NCBI GenBank assembly: GCA_001598975.1 | Contig: BBXU01001992.1 | Span: 1 to 64,000, forward strand | Direction: 5' to 3' | Origin: Parachlorella kessleri | Taxonomy: Eukaryota > Chlorophyta > Trebouxiophyceae > Chlorellales > Chlorellaceae | Length of the DNA stretch: 64,000 nucleotides | Shown: piece after piece, positions 1 through 11,442 of the stretch | Layout: every line of letters starts with the position of its first letter | Numbering within the stretch: the stretch's first letter is position 1 | The notes under the pieces: generated by a model | Databases searched by the model: none | Seen by the model: the letters and a program-made list of their open reading frames with translations, nothing else | Told to the model about the DNA's origin: nothing | Program-made: the position numbers and the translations under genes

Positions 1-316
1 GGGGGGGGTAATGGGGGTGGAGGGCAGGGGTTCTCCTCAAACCTCGCTGGCAGCGAGTACGTCAGTTTGCTTGTGGCATGACTAAACAGACTGCAGTATT
101 GCTGGGAGGAATGGAAGTGATCTAGTGTCAAAGCGATATTGAAGCGGTTGTGCTCCAGGCGCGCATAGCGTGATGTGGGCCCTTGTGGTGGTGGCCTAGG
201 CTTGATGGTGTCTGCATGGCAGAGGCATGCTTCTGCGTTTCGTGCACTACTTCTTTTGCAACTGCAGGACACACACACCTCTCTGCAAGCCGACCCATTC
301 TGCCCTTCTTGCGCAG
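1..316. other. Non-exonic left edge (probable intron of thioredoxin reductase)
   Basis: This stretch lies just upstream of the first recognisable thioredoxin reductase exon and ends in a GCGCAG acceptor. I found no further reductase exon in it, so it is most likely intron sequence of that gene. It starts with a run of eight G. The open frames here show no protein similarity that I recognise. Confidence 0.4.
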
Positions 317-1793
317 AAGCGTGCCTTGGAGAACCCTAAGATCGAGTTCCTGTGGAGCTCTACAGTGGAGGAGGCTTATGGCAATGAGAAGGGGCTCCTG
401 GCCGGCCTCAAGGTCAAGAACCTCAAGACAGGTAGAGGGGTGTGCAGAGCACCTCCTGCCAGACCTGGTGTGGTGGGAATGGTGCTTCGACCGACCGCTG
501 GTGTTGTGGGAAGCGTTATTGATTGATTGATTGATTGATTGATTGGTGCTGTGGGCCAAGGTGGAGCATTGTTGGCAGTCGAGGTGGTGATACTTGGCTG
601 GAGAGGTGGTATGGCATCCTTCGCTCCTGGCGTGAATGGGCGGGCTGCGGGAGGCATAGTGGCTTGGCATGTGTGAGTGCCGACCTGGCAGTTACCTCCT
701 GGCAGCTTGCGTGTTGAGTGCCAGATACGGTAAACATCATGACACTTGAGAAGCAGGGATGCTGCCTGGTGGACACAGGTCACAGTGCTTGCTTGCTTGC
801 TTGCTTGCCATCTGCAGGGGAGGTGACTGACGTGCCTGTGAGCGGCCTATTCTTTGCCATCGGCCACGAGCCCGCCACCAAGTTCCTTGACGGCCAGGTG
901 TGTAGCAAGAATCACCCAGCAATCCCTTCTCCCCTCTTGTCGCATCTGCAGTATGCTTGGGGGCATGGGCACAGAGTTGTCCAGCAGCGTGCTGCCGCCA
1001 TGCGTTTGTTGAACACTGCAGGGTCGTGCATCCCACAACAACCATGCCTTTGTCTCCTGCCCGTGGTGCAGATAAACCTGGACGAGGATGGCTACATCGC
1101 CACTGTCCCCGGCAGCACGGCCACCAACATACCGGGCGTGTTTGCTGCGGGCGACGTGCAGGACAAGAAGTGGCGCCAAGCCATCACAGCGGCAGGCTCA
1201 GGTAGGTGTGCTCGATGAAATCTTTCCTACGTGCCACACGGTAGGCAGGCAGTATGGTCGGGATGCGCATCTGTTGCCAGCGGGTGCTGTACACTCGAGG
1301 TGGCCTGACGACGCTGTCACTGTCGTAGTATCAGAAAAAACGGCAGCCTTGCTCAGTCATTCTATCGCTCAGGCCTGTTGTGACTCGAAGGGATTTCGGT
1401 TAATTGGAACATCTTGCTGCTGACCCGTGATGAATTGCCATGACATGGAGTTTTTGCCCTGCTGCTGCAGGTTGCATGGCGGCATTGGAGGTGAGCTTGG
1501 GCCATTGGGTGTGGCTATTGGGAGCAGCTCCTATCATGTTGAGGCACTAAGATGACAGAGCATCATACTCTTGACTGCAGATAGCCTGTTTTGCTGCAGT
1601 CGTATGTGTTGGGCAGATATCAGTCAGTGCCCTGCACCCATCACTCGTGCCTAGCTGCAATGCCTTCCTGGTCCTGCTTGCATACGGTCTAGACCCATTT
1701 GTCCAAATGGTTTCTGGCCGACCCGGCTAATGTGGTCCGCCTGGTTATTGGTCACAGGTGGAGCGGTTCCTTGAGGAGCATGGAGAGGCCTGA
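317..1793 (+). CDS. NTR: NADPH-dependent thioredoxin reductase, C-terminal part (5' partial)
   Basis: Flavoprotein that passes electrons from NADPH through FAD and a redox dithiol to thioredoxin. Exons 317-431, 818-897, 1072-1201, 1471-1490 and 1758-1793 join in phase to 126 codons plus TGA. The first exon reads [13 protein letters not shown], the usual strand after the NADPH domain. Exon 2 gives [12 protein letters not shown], and exon 3 carries the FAD-closing motif [10 protein letters not shown] followed by [11 protein letters not shown]. The protein ends [11 protein letters not shown], so no thioredoxin domain is fused behind it, unlike plastid NTRC; it resembles the NTRA/B type. Exon 4 is a 20-nt micro-exon. 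The N-terminal FAD half and the CxxC site lie left of the window. TGTAA at 2110-2114 is a likely polyadenylation signal. Confidence 0.93.
518..545. repeat. (ATTG)n microsatellite
   Basis: About seven tandem ATTG/GATT units inside intron 1 of the thioredoxin reductase gene. Simple repeat, no further meaning seen. Confidence 0.9.
786..809. repeat. (GCTT)n microsatellite next to a splice acceptor
   Basis: Five or six GCTT units lie directly before the acceptor of thioredoxin reductase exon 2 (CTGCAG ends at 817). The repeat is T-rich and may stand in for the polypyrimidine tract. Confidence 0.8.
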
Positions 1794-2603
1794 CTCAGCA
1801 TGCCAAGGCTGCCCCAGTCAAGGCTGTGAGGAGTACCACGCTTTGACCGCAAGGGCGGTGGACTGCAGCTGGCTAGCAGGAGCGCCGGCCCAGCCACAGC
1901 CCTTCTGCGCTGGACAACAGACTGGGTACGCAAGGGTTGGGCACCTTGATAATGGCACACTTGTAGCCGTGTGCCTTGTGCCACTTCTTGCACTTGCATA
2001 GCTGCCCTTCTTCAATTTCTTTGCATGGGGTGCGGTTTCATGCCTGCCATGCCAGAATCACCTTACTGATTTCGTACACCTTAGCATTTAGTAGCTGTTG
2101 TCACGTAACTGTAAGGGCCAAGTAGCCCATGTGTGGTTTGGGTGTGGTTGCCTATGTGAGGTTAGGGTGTGGCTGATGCACTTTAGGATTTAACCGCCCT
2201 TGGAAACGGGCTTCTGTCTTCCACCAGTCCGGCAACACTTGTGTAAGCTGGCAGGTGTCTTCTGCGAGAGGTACAGCGGCAAGCGTCTTCTATTCTCTAG
2301 CCTCTTACTGGCTATGGACTCTCCAAGGCGGGGTTGACTCAACTGATGGCCGGATCACCCGAAGCCTTGAGGCCAGAAAGAGTAGGCAGAGGCTGTACAC
2401 CCAGCGTACTGCTAGGCGTACCAGCTGCAGAAAGCCTAGGCGTGGCACAAGTGAGTGGCTACATGCCAGTGGGGAATTGCCCGATGGTTGCCACATTGGC
2501 GCCCCCATAATGTTTTGTCACCCCTTGGTGTGTGTGTCCCAATCCTCTGCTGGGCTGATTGACGCTCGAATAAATTGTTGGCTGCCACTAGGGAAGAATA
2601 CAT

Positions 2604-2700
2604 ACTGGATCAGAACTCAGGCAAACTCAGAGCATAACTGCCCTGGAGTGACCCACTGGATCAAACTCAGGCAAGGCCTAGGAGCATACTTGCATCCAGC
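2604..2700. repeat. Degenerate tandem duplication, about 51-bp period
   Basis: Two units start with ACTGGATCA(G)AACTCAGGCAA, one at 2604 and one at 2655. Both then run through a diverged AGCATAACT/AGCATACTT stretch. No coding potential is apparent. Confidence 0.7.
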
Positions 2701-2745
2701 CCTGGCAGCATATCTCTGCCCGCACTACCTGCCACCCTTACCAAT
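2690..2745. repeat. Dispersed repeat, copy A (diverged)
   Basis: GCATCCAGCCCTGGCAG followed by CCGCACTACCTGCCACCC matches in order the two blocks of copy C near 18209 (GCATCCAGCCCTGTCAG and TCGCACTACCTGCCACCC). Copy B is at 5290. Confidence 0.6.
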
Positions 2746-3056
2746 AACTGCATCCCGCCCCCGTCAGTACAGCCGCCTCTAACTCTCCCTCTAGAGGCCT
2801 CTCAGAGTGTGTTTGCACCGCCTGCCACCATGAACCCATAGCCATTTACTGCTGTGCAACGATAGGCAGTTACATGCTGCAGCATGCTGCCGTACAACAT
2901 GCATCCGTACGACCCAGCCCAACCCAGCCGACCATCAAAAAAAGGGTAGGACACGTCTAGACATCAAGAATCCAAGTAGGTTGGTCGCCCAGAGCTCCAA
3001 GGGGCAGAGACATGTTTCTGAAGGCAGCCCTGGTAACTGCTGGTGTCTGACCTGGG

Positions 3057-4453
3057 ATGACCAACTGTGGCGTGCAAAGTCAAAGTTTCGGAGCTGAGCA
3101 TGATCAGCACCAGCCTCCAAACGAGGCGCAAGGGACCAGGGCCAGGCAGGAGGCACGAGGAGTGGAGCAGAGCTTCATCGTTTTCTATAACCGACGTTTC
3201 TGGTGGAGCGACGGGCTGATAGACTGCCTGACAATAGTGAGTGACGCTGAACCGGCATATTCCTGGAGTTCCACAGCAGCCAAGCATGCTGCAAGGCAGA
3301 CCTGTTCCAAGCTGCAGCGCTGTGTTGTTGTTGTACCCCCGGTCCTTTGTCCCTGCAGGCCGGTATAGGCACCCGGCTGGCGCGTGGCTGGGACAAGATG
3401 ACGCCCCAGCAGCAGCTGCTCTTTGGCGGCTACATCCTAACAGTTCTGGCTCACATGGCCTGGCGCTGGGTGCTGCCGTCAACTTACTGCCGTTGGCGAC
3501 ACTTCACAACAACAGCGCTGACGCTGTTCGCAACCTGTGCGCCCTGGTTCTGGCGGCGACGGGTGGCTGGGTTGGCGAGGCATCCTCCCAGCCCTGGGAG
3601 CAGCAGTGGCCTGCTTCAGAGCGCCAAAGTTGCGACAAGGGTGGCACTAGTCAGCAGTTACACCCTGCAGCTGACTGTTTACGGTATGGGCAGGTGAGCA
3701 GCTGTGGGTTGTTAGGGCGGGTCTTTATAAGCCTGCTGCAAGCTCTGGGCAACAGCCATGCAAGCCACACTGCAGTGCAGCCCCTGCCCTTCTCAGTGAG
3801 CGGCAGGCGGCGCCCCGCAGCTCATGGCGCCGCACCCTTTGCTGCCCGGCTGTGTAAGAGCCACCAGAGGGCCTTCGGCTGAGACTCACAATGGCTGCGT
3901 CAGTGGCGTTCCTGTCGACCTGGCTGGATGCAGGCCCGCCCCCGCCTGGCTCAAGCTGCCTGCCCACCTGGCCTCCACATCAGTGGCGGTTTCTCATGTG
4001 AGCGCTATGTGCCGCACAGCTGAGTTCACCCAGCCTGCAGCTGCGTTCTGGTTCGGTCGTACCTACCGCGCCCTGCAGATGTTGGCCCTGATGCTGCCGC
4101 TGCCAGCGTCGCCCCTGCTGCCCGGCCCCACCGAGGAGCAGGCTTGCGGCGCGGTGGTCACGATGATCCACGTCAGTCTGGGCTGCATCATACCCATGCT
4201 GATGGCAGTGGCAGCAGAGGCTCGTGCTAGGCGGCAGCATGCTCTGCTTCATCGGCAGCACTTGGAGGCCTGGCGGCGGCAAAAGCGGCGGCTCTGGTGG
4301 CAGCTGGCGGAGTGGCTGGGGGCGGGTGGCCGCCTATTCGACTCGTGGGCTGCAAACGCCGGTGCTGCAGTGGTTGTTACCGCATGCGTGTGGGATGTGA
4401 TTGTGGGGCTGCGGGCTACAGGTGCTGACGCAGGCGTGAGGCTGGGTGGGTGA
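3057..4453 (+). CDS. Predicted multi-pass membrane protein, unknown family
   Basis: Three exons (3057-3236, 3359-3683, 4041-4453) join in phase to 305 residues. The start is the first ATG after an in-frame TGA at 3048. The N-terminal about 35 residues are polar, then SFIVFYNRRFWWSDGL leads into the membrane part. Hydrophobic stretches include GGYILTVLAHMAWRWVL, the TALTLFATCAPWFW segment, LQMLALMLPLPASPLL, VVTMIHVSLGCIIPMLMAV and GAAVVVTACVWDVIVGL. Between the last two lies a very basic Arg/His/Trp-rich loop (RRQHALLHRQHLEAWRRQK). I do not recognise the family. Exon 2 could also end at the GTGAGC 11 nt downstream, but only the GTATGG donor at 3684 keeps the frame open into exon 3. Small algal multi-pass proteins of this type are often lineage-specific. 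Confidence 0.7.
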
Positions 4454-5955
4454 TGGCAGCTCAGCTGGTGGGCTGCACAACTGGTGGGGATCACACATCA
4501 TGCTGAAATGTAGGAAACCACTGTATCCATGTCAGTGTCTTCTTGGGGTTGTAGTATTTCCGTAACTTTATTTAGGGTCAGCTCGGTTGATTGGACATGC
4601 CTTCATGAACTTGCCCTTGGGTTGAAAGGTATGCACTTCTAGTGCTGTGTACTAGCTGAGTTTTGGGAATTGCGTTTGTCGTCTGATATCGGTTGTCTCT
4701 AGGCTCCTCTTGCGAATTTCTTTGGACTTTGGACTGTGCACAGCTGTCCTATTCGTCGTCTCAGTCTCATTGTATTTGATGTCTTGGTTGATTCATGTAT
4801 TCATGGTGGCAGGCATGCGGGTCTGCCAAAGCACATAGGGCGTTCGTTGCGGCTGGTCTGCCATTTGCGCTGCTGAAATGTGTCACCTGGGAAGTGTTTG
4901 AGGATGGCCTGCCCCCATTCATACTTGCCCGACTTATTATTTGCAGCGTGTCACACGGGCTGCACATATGTGTTTCCTTGGATAGCGTCCACGTCTTCAT
5001 GTTCCTCTTGTATTGTGCCCTGCTGTGCAGTGCATGTTGTTTTTCCTCTCAGCTCTGGGTCGCACCCTTCATTACCCCTATAGGGTTTCCTGCATCCTTC
5101 TCACTTGCCACCTGATGCTGTTTGCTTTCTCCGGCTAAGCCTAGTGGTACAGACTCCCTGTCGCCCCATGTCTTCTTGTCTCACACATAACCTGAAAGCC
5201 TGGGTAAAGAAAGCTTTGGCAAGCGAACCAGGTAAGCTGCCAGAACCTCATGAGGCCTCACTTGTCAATGTACAGTTATATATCCGTCCAGTCCAGTACT
5301 GCCCAGCTTTACTCCCTGTTCGCATTACCTGCCACCCATACTTGCATATTGTCCTCAGAGCCACCGACGCTGAAAGACTGTGCCCTTGAAGTTTCACATG
5401 ACACATCTGAGCACTCAGGCTTTGCCTTGACCTTACTACCTTGGGTGCTTGGTTGTAGCAGGCAAGCGCTATCCCGACAAACCTATGCAGCAGCACTCGG
5501 CCTTGCACCCTGGTGACAAGAGGTTGCTGGCTTAACAAGTCCTATGGGAAGTGGTGGTTGAGGCTCACATGCTCCCAGCGTTGCAGCTGAGTTATCAGCC
5601 AGGTGTCTTTCTAGAAGGCAATATACCTCGGGCCTGCGCCACCTAGCTTGGATCTACCTCACGAGGCCTCTTAGTACCAGCGTAGTGCTGTACTTCCAAA
5701 CAGTTCAGTAAACCCAGCCGCGTCCAGCTTTCTCCCCATCTGCCTGAAGAACCTAAATTTAGTAGCTGCCACTCCACTTCAAATTCCTGACTTCTGTTGC
5801 CCTGAAGCCATCTCCAAGAAGTGGGTTTTGGCAACACTCTTGCCTCTGGCCTCCAGTTTTTCAGTGAGGATGTGGGGACTAACAACATCTGAAGGGCTGT
5901 GGGTACTGATCAGATGGGCACCGCAGCGTTAGAGTGACACAAGGCAGTCGCCACA
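4454..5955. other. Intergenic region, about 1.5 kb
   Basis: No exon recognised with confidence. A 106-codon plus-strand open frame (4795-5115) encodes a hydrophobic Cys-rich peptide without known features. It could be chance or an unplaced exon of the upstream membrane protein. Dispersed repeat copy B lies at about 5290-5340. No TGTAA was seen close behind the upstream stop codon. Confidence 0.4.
5290..5340. repeat. Dispersed repeat, copy B
   Basis: CCAGTCCAGTACTGCCCAGC followed by ACTCCCTGTTCGCATTACC and TGCCACCCAT matches copy C (about 18220-18270) with one mismatch over the last 28 bases. The copies lie in three different intergenic regions. Confidence 0.75.
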
Positions 5956-8900
5956 ATGCCGGAGCCAGCCAGAGCCTACGACTGGTCAGTGCCCGTTGGC
6001 AACGAGTATCGGTTCTTCAAGGGTAGGATCCTCGTAGGTAAGGCTTTGCTGATCTCAGTGCTTGGCTCGCTCACTGCTTCTACAGTGGGGCACCGCAGTC
6101 TGAAGTTGACGTCTTACTGCTCGCAGGCCCAGACTATAAGTCTCTGCTTGCGTCGTCGTTCCTTATATTTGCCCCCTCTGGTGAGGCACCTGCCTCTTCT
6201 CGGGCCACGTGTTGTCAGCAGTGGTCCACCGCCAACAGACACTCCTTGGGAAGCACCTCACACTCTTTGCCAAGTTCCAGTAAAAGTCAAACTGCTGTTA
6301 CCACGTGCAGGTGTCTTTCTGGGGCTGGTGGCCCCCTACCTCGGCCGGCATGTGTCTTGGGCCCTGGTTGCTATCACATGTCTTATAGTTGCTGTGGTGG
6401 CTCTGGCCCTAATGCTGACAGCCTTTCGTGACCCTGGGTATATCCCACGGTCAGAGGATGACACCGACTGCGGGTAATGCGGCGACTTGGTGTGAAGCAA
6501 AATGTATGTTGAGGAGACTTGATTCGCCTTGGAGCTGCCAAGTTGGTGCCCAGTCTTGGATTTTGATGTTTTGAACACTAAACTGCGCCGATGCTCCTCA
6601 GTTGGGCATATCGTTGTGCCGGGAGAGCGCATGGGGCAGACGGCGTGTCACAGCTAGTTTGATGCTGGAGGCGTGCTGACCACCCAGCGAGACCTGTGGG
6701 AGGCTTGCTGTGCAGCTTGGCAAGAAAGGCAGCTGTATAGAATGCAGACTTTCGGCAAGCTTTGCTTGCTTCGCGATTCACTACTTGCAGCCTGCGGGCG
6801 CCCACCAAGGACTTCTTGATAAATGGGTACACAGTGACCACCAAATGGTGCCCCACCTGCAACCATTACCGCCCGCCACGCTGCTTCCACTGTGCTGTCT
6901 GTGACGCATGCGTGGACAAGTTTGACCACCACTGCCCCTGGGTGGGCACCTGCATAGGCAGGGTGAGTCTGCGCCGCGCTGTATTGGTATCGCGCACGGG
7001 ATGCGTAAATGGGTGCCGTTCGTATGGGATGCGGTGGCATAGTGGCACGGGTGTCCAAGGCCTTCTGGCAAGCACTTGCGCGGCTAGCAGATTGACGGAT
7101 ATTGACGGGGCCGGAGGGCAATCGCTGTTCGCCGGGTGGGACAGTACCAGCTCCTGCAGCATGGGAAGATGGCATCTAGAGGACAGCTTTGAGGTGCAGA
7201 CAAGCGCTGCGTGCCTCTTGCAAGCCGAGCCATTCCCTCCCCATGTCTCTGCCAGTCAAACATTGACAATGCTTAACCCTTGCATGTTACAACCCCTCTG
7301 CAGCGCAACTATCGCTTCTTCCTGATGTTCATATTCTCGGCGACCACACTCTGCTGCTGGGTGTTCGCGCTGTCCTTGGTCAATCTCATCCTGGCTGCTG
7401 ATGACCGCAATGGCGACTGGAGCGACGCCATCGGGGCCTATCCAGCAGCCATCGTGCTCATGGCTTACACCTTCCTTGCCTTTTGGTGGGTAACACTTTG
7501 GATAGCATATGGTGCTACTTAAGGCTTGTGTGACCTGCATGCACGGTAAGAGTGAGGGGAGGATTTAGTTTATACTGTGTAGACAACTATTGTGTGGGAG
7601 CTTGAATGGCAGAATGGTTGCTGGTCATGGTACGATGTGCTTCTGGTTGTTAGATATGGACTGGTTGGTTTTAGTCGCAGGGCTTGCATCCTTTGCAGGT
7701 TTGTTGGCGGGTTAAGTGCCTTCCACATCTACCTACTCTCTAGCAACCAGACTACCTGCGAGCATGTGCGGCGGCGATACACAGGTATGGAGGGCCGCTA
7801 GGCACAACCCTAGAGGCGCATGAGAGATTTGCAGTGCACCAAAGCTGCGTCGCCATCGCATGTGGACCACCCTCCGGGTAAACTACCAGTTCCTTCCCCC
7901 TACCAAGTAGTTGTATATGCATGCAGACAACCCCTACAGCACCACGCTGGGACACAACTGCTGGGAGGCCTTCTGCAGCCCCATCCCGCCACGACACCTG
8001 CCGTTGCTGCCTAAGCAGCTGCAGGAGATGGCGGAGACGGTGCGTGCTGACGCGCTGAGGTTACATATGACACTGGTGTCCTCCACCTAAGTTTGCTGCC
8101 GTGGGATACAGTTCTGAGAGGTGGTGGGGCGTGCCAGCTGCAGGTGTAGTGCCTTGGTTGACAGGCTGCCATTCTTTTCCGGGGTTTGTTGATGGTGCTG
8201 GCAACTACGCTTTTGTGAGCAGCTTGGCTGGTATGTGGACTGTAGGCGGCCAGAAGCGCCCCCAGCCGGCCGCCGTCTGTGCACCTTCCCTACCAGCAGC
8301 CTCAGTATGTGCCAGGCGAGCAGCACCAGTATGCGCCAGCAGTGGGATACTACCAGGGGCACGAATCAGCTGGGCTGGCGCCAGGCCAGAACGGCAAAGA
8401 TGTGGAGCTTGGCAGCGCACAAGGCGTGACATATGATAGGCAGTTTGGGCAGCAGGTGGGTCCTGCCAAGGATGCTCCTGGGGGACACGTATTGTCATGC
8501 CGGCTAGGTATGCCCTAAAGTACTCTGCAGACATCATGCATACGCGTAAGACATACGGCCGCCATAGGAAGCCGGCAGGAGGCAAGGCGGGTTGGGAGGG
8601 TCACCTAAACTATCAGTCCATAACGCCGGGGCAAGTTGGGGCTTGACTATAATGCAGGGTCATAGTGCAGCAATGCCCGTGCCAGGCGCTGTGGGAGACG
8701 CCAGCGGCGACGGGGGCCACTTTGCCATCAACATGGGGCAGCAGATGAGCGTTGGGAGCCCTGGACGGGTGGTCTTTGCCCCCGCCCATGTTACTGACAT
8801 CCCCTACACAGACAGCGACGCAAGCGATGTCTCACCTGAGACCAGCAGCCGAGGGGCAGCAGCAGCGCACACAGGGCTGCGGAATGTTGTCACGCGGCAC

Positions 8901-9467
8901 CAGCTGGAGCAGCAGCAAGCCCAGCCGAGTCAGGATGGGCCGTGTGGGGCTGGTGAGGCCAGCGAGGGTAGCTCCTCTGCAGCCTCGTTGCCCACCAAGG
9001 GTGATGGGGACAGCCCCCTGGACGCTGGTGGCAGTGATAGGGACAGTCCCTACTACCAGGGGCTGCAGTCCCCCGGGCCACCGCCACCTCAGCAGCAGCG
9101 GTCGCGGCTAGGGCATCAGTTGGGGAGCAATGGGCGCTCCGCTGCTGTAAGTGGGGGGCCGGTGCCGGGTCGCGGGTTGCTACAAGGGCAGCCAGAGCCT
9201 TGTGAAGATGGGAGCAGCGGTGCTGGCGAGCTGGGGGAAGCCCAGCAGCCCGGCGAAGATGCAGGGAATGTGGCCGAGGCCTCCTTGCATCCAGCCCAGC
9301 AACAGCAGCAGCAGGGTCCCGGCCGCCTGCGGTGGCGGGACCTGCGCGGTGGTCAAGCGGGGCGAGCACAGCAGGGGGAGTCTGGTAGCGAGCCAGAGCC
9401 GAACTTTGGCTTGCAGTCTCCCAGACCAAGCATGGATGTACGGGCTGTGTACCGGCCTCCATCATAG
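5956..9467 (+). CDS. DHHC-type protein S-acyltransferase (palmitoyltransferase)
   Basis: Integral membrane enzyme that transfers acyl groups from acyl-CoA to cysteines of target proteins, usually at Golgi, plasma or vacuolar membranes. Nine exons (5956-6037, 6127-6180, 6311-6473, 6791-6962, 7304-7485, 7699-7784, 7927-8039, about 8300-8455, 8658-9467) join in phase to about 605 residues. Visible in order: [12 protein letters not shown] (plant PAT N-terminal signature), TM1-TM2, RDPGYIP, the Cys-rich domain [15 protein letters not shown] with catalytic [22 protein letters not shown]3-TM4, and the TTxE motif in [16 protein letters not shown] segment follows. The last exon encodes about 270 residues of Gln/Ser/Gly-rich, probably disordered tail. 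The exon 8 acceptor is a tandem CAGCAG, so one residue is ambiguous. Confidence 0.93.
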
Positions 9468-10204
9468 CAGCTGCTCTTCTGACATACCCTGGCAGGCAGT
9501 GGAGGCCCAGCTATGTGCGGCTCGTAGGGTCCTTCCTCATTTTAGAAAGGGTGGTTGTGTGAACAGAGTCGAAGGTGGAACTGTAGGGACAGGGATGCAG
9601 TCATGCTCTGGGTTATTCGTTTTGACAGCCAGCTCGCTCGCTCATTCTTATACCTGGGATTAGGCCTTTCATCTTTCGGAGTGTCAAGCTTGGGTGCGTC
9701 TGTTATGACTGCTGGCATGCATCTGTCACCTGCTGACCACATTTTTTCCGCTTGGCTGTGTTGCTATATGAGCATGACGGCTATACATGTAGGACCCTTT
9801 TGTTATGTGTTTTGTGTCGCAGGGTGTAGTTTGTGGCGCCTTCTCTGCTGAGTTTACAAGCCTGTCACCTGACATTTCACCTGAGAAATTGCTGCATATC
9901 TTTGGGAGCAACATGCCTTATGCTGACAAGTTTGCTGCCAGTGCTTAAATCTTCCCAAATCCCTTGCTCTACAAGAGCCTCATTCCGCCAGCACTGGGAA
10001 TGGTGCCTCCAATCTTGCTTGGGTTCCACCACCGTATTCTGGGCTATCTCAGCGAGGCTCCGCAGCCGCACACCCTTTAGGGAAGAACACCTGCTTGCAG
10101 CAAGAAGCTTTGGTTGGGTGCATACTGGAGGACCCACACAGTGCTTACTGCTGTATGCACTGCCAGATCTGTCGCCAGGGCAGTGGAGTGGTGGCCTGGC
10201 CCAC
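9468..10204. other. Convergent intergenic region
   Basis: Shared 3' flank of the acyltransferase (+) and the small minus-strand gene. TTACA at 9853-9857 is TGTAA on the minus strand and may end the minus-strand transcript. No gene recognised. Confidence 0.4.
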
Positions 10205-11442
10205 CTACTGCGGGGGGTAAACCTGGCTGTAGCCGTGCACAGGCCACCACCTATTGGTGCTTCCCATAATCGCCCCTTCCACATCACAGCAATTTGCCAA
10301 CAAGGAGCTCCTCACATTTGTCCGCCGGTAGAACTCCTCCTCGATGGCTGGGCGGTGGGCGTGCTGCGGCTTGCATGGCGAGACCTCTGGAGGGCCATGT
10401 GCCATCATCGCCATGGTCTTGTAAGGACCATAGTTGCGGTCACGGGTCAGCGCCGTGGGGTTGAGGGTGTCATGCTTCACCTGTGGTACGACCAGTCTGT
10501 CTCTCAGGGCGGACTGATTTGATTGAACCAGGAAGCAAGGGCCGGCCCCGGGTAAGCGAGCAAAGTCCGCTTGATTAGGCACTGACCTTCTCACAAAACT
10601 GGCTGTCCTTGTTGAAAACTAGGTCAAACAGCAGGGGCACGGCTTTCTTGGCCTGCGCAGGTAGGGTGGAAACTGCGCCCCCGCCCTTTGCTTGCAGCTT
10701 GTCCTGAGCCGCCTTCTGCATCCGCCTCTCGTGCTGCACAGAAGATGGTCGGTCGGTAGGATTTTTGAACGCAAGCATGTCATAACTGATAGGTCGAAGT
10801 ATGAGCTTCCAAGAGCATGCACCCCAGCCTACAGTGGCCCATGGTCAGCCTGTGGAAATTTACCCGCAGCTGCTCCCGCTGCTGCTCCACTCTGGTGGTG
10901 AGCGTGAACTCATCCCTCTTGGAGAAATCTGCGGTGCCGAAGCCCAGCTGCTTCTCCGGCTGCTGCTCTGCGTAGGGCCACCTGTCTACAAACTGTGCCT
11001 CCTGCAGCCAGCAAGCCGACCAGCAGCATAGCGCACAACAGCAGGTATCGATCTTGTACCAATCACACCCCATTCAAGTCTCTCCCTGTGCGGTACCGTC
11101 CTCCATAAAAATAACTCGTAGAGCCTGGTTTGCCACACAACAAATAAGTACCCATCATATACCCAAATTAAGTACCCATCAAGTGACACTATGCTGTTGC
11201 TGGTTTCTTATGCCTACCTCTGCCAGGTATTTGTGCTTGGGGTCAAAATACTCGCTGGGCTGTTTTCCGGTCTTGGTGGCTGCGGTGCCAAACTGCTTGC
11301 CGCGGTAGCTGTCCCTTTCTGTAACCTTGACAGGGTAGGGTAAAGGGGAGTCTGTCTCGCCATGGTTTAGCCAACTGGTTGCACTGAAGACGCCCTTGCA
11401 GTGCGCTAGTAGCGCCGGCTGGTCACGCTTGTTATTGTTCAT
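10205..11442 (-). CDS. Small charged conserved-looking protein, family not recognised
   Basis: Minus-strand exons 11442-11218, 11001-10864 and 10733-10587 join in phase 0, and a last exon starts at 10480. The start is ATG at 11442-11440 (MNNNKRDQP). Soluble and basic, with little hydrophobic sequence. Readable stretches are YRGKQFGTAATKTGKQPSEY, EAQFVDRWPYAEQ, LGFGTADFSKRDEF and TRDRNYGPYKTMAM. The short aromatic/Gly/Lys-rich segments recall small microtubule-inner proteins of cilia, but I cannot assign a family, so this is only a guess. The 3' end is uncertain: the last exon can read to TAG at 10205, giving about 261 residues, or splice at GTGAGG after ATG-less codon 10316. It is divergent from the Sfi1-like gene. 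Confidence 0.7.

Larger units (their letters stand above)
1794..3056. other. Intergenic region with repeat remnants
   Basis: 3' flank of the thioredoxin reductase gene (TGTAA at 2110-2114 and again at 2242-2246), then the 5' flank of the membrane protein gene. An open frame at 2255-2782 has no recognisable protein features and overlaps repeat sequence, so I do not call it a gene. A short direct duplication (2604-2700) and one copy of a dispersed repeat (about 2690-2745) lie here. Confidence 0.5.

Noticed and set aside
2255..2782. 175-codon plus-strand frame
   Set aside because: Overlaps a local duplication and a dispersed repeat; no conserved motif, poor codon character.
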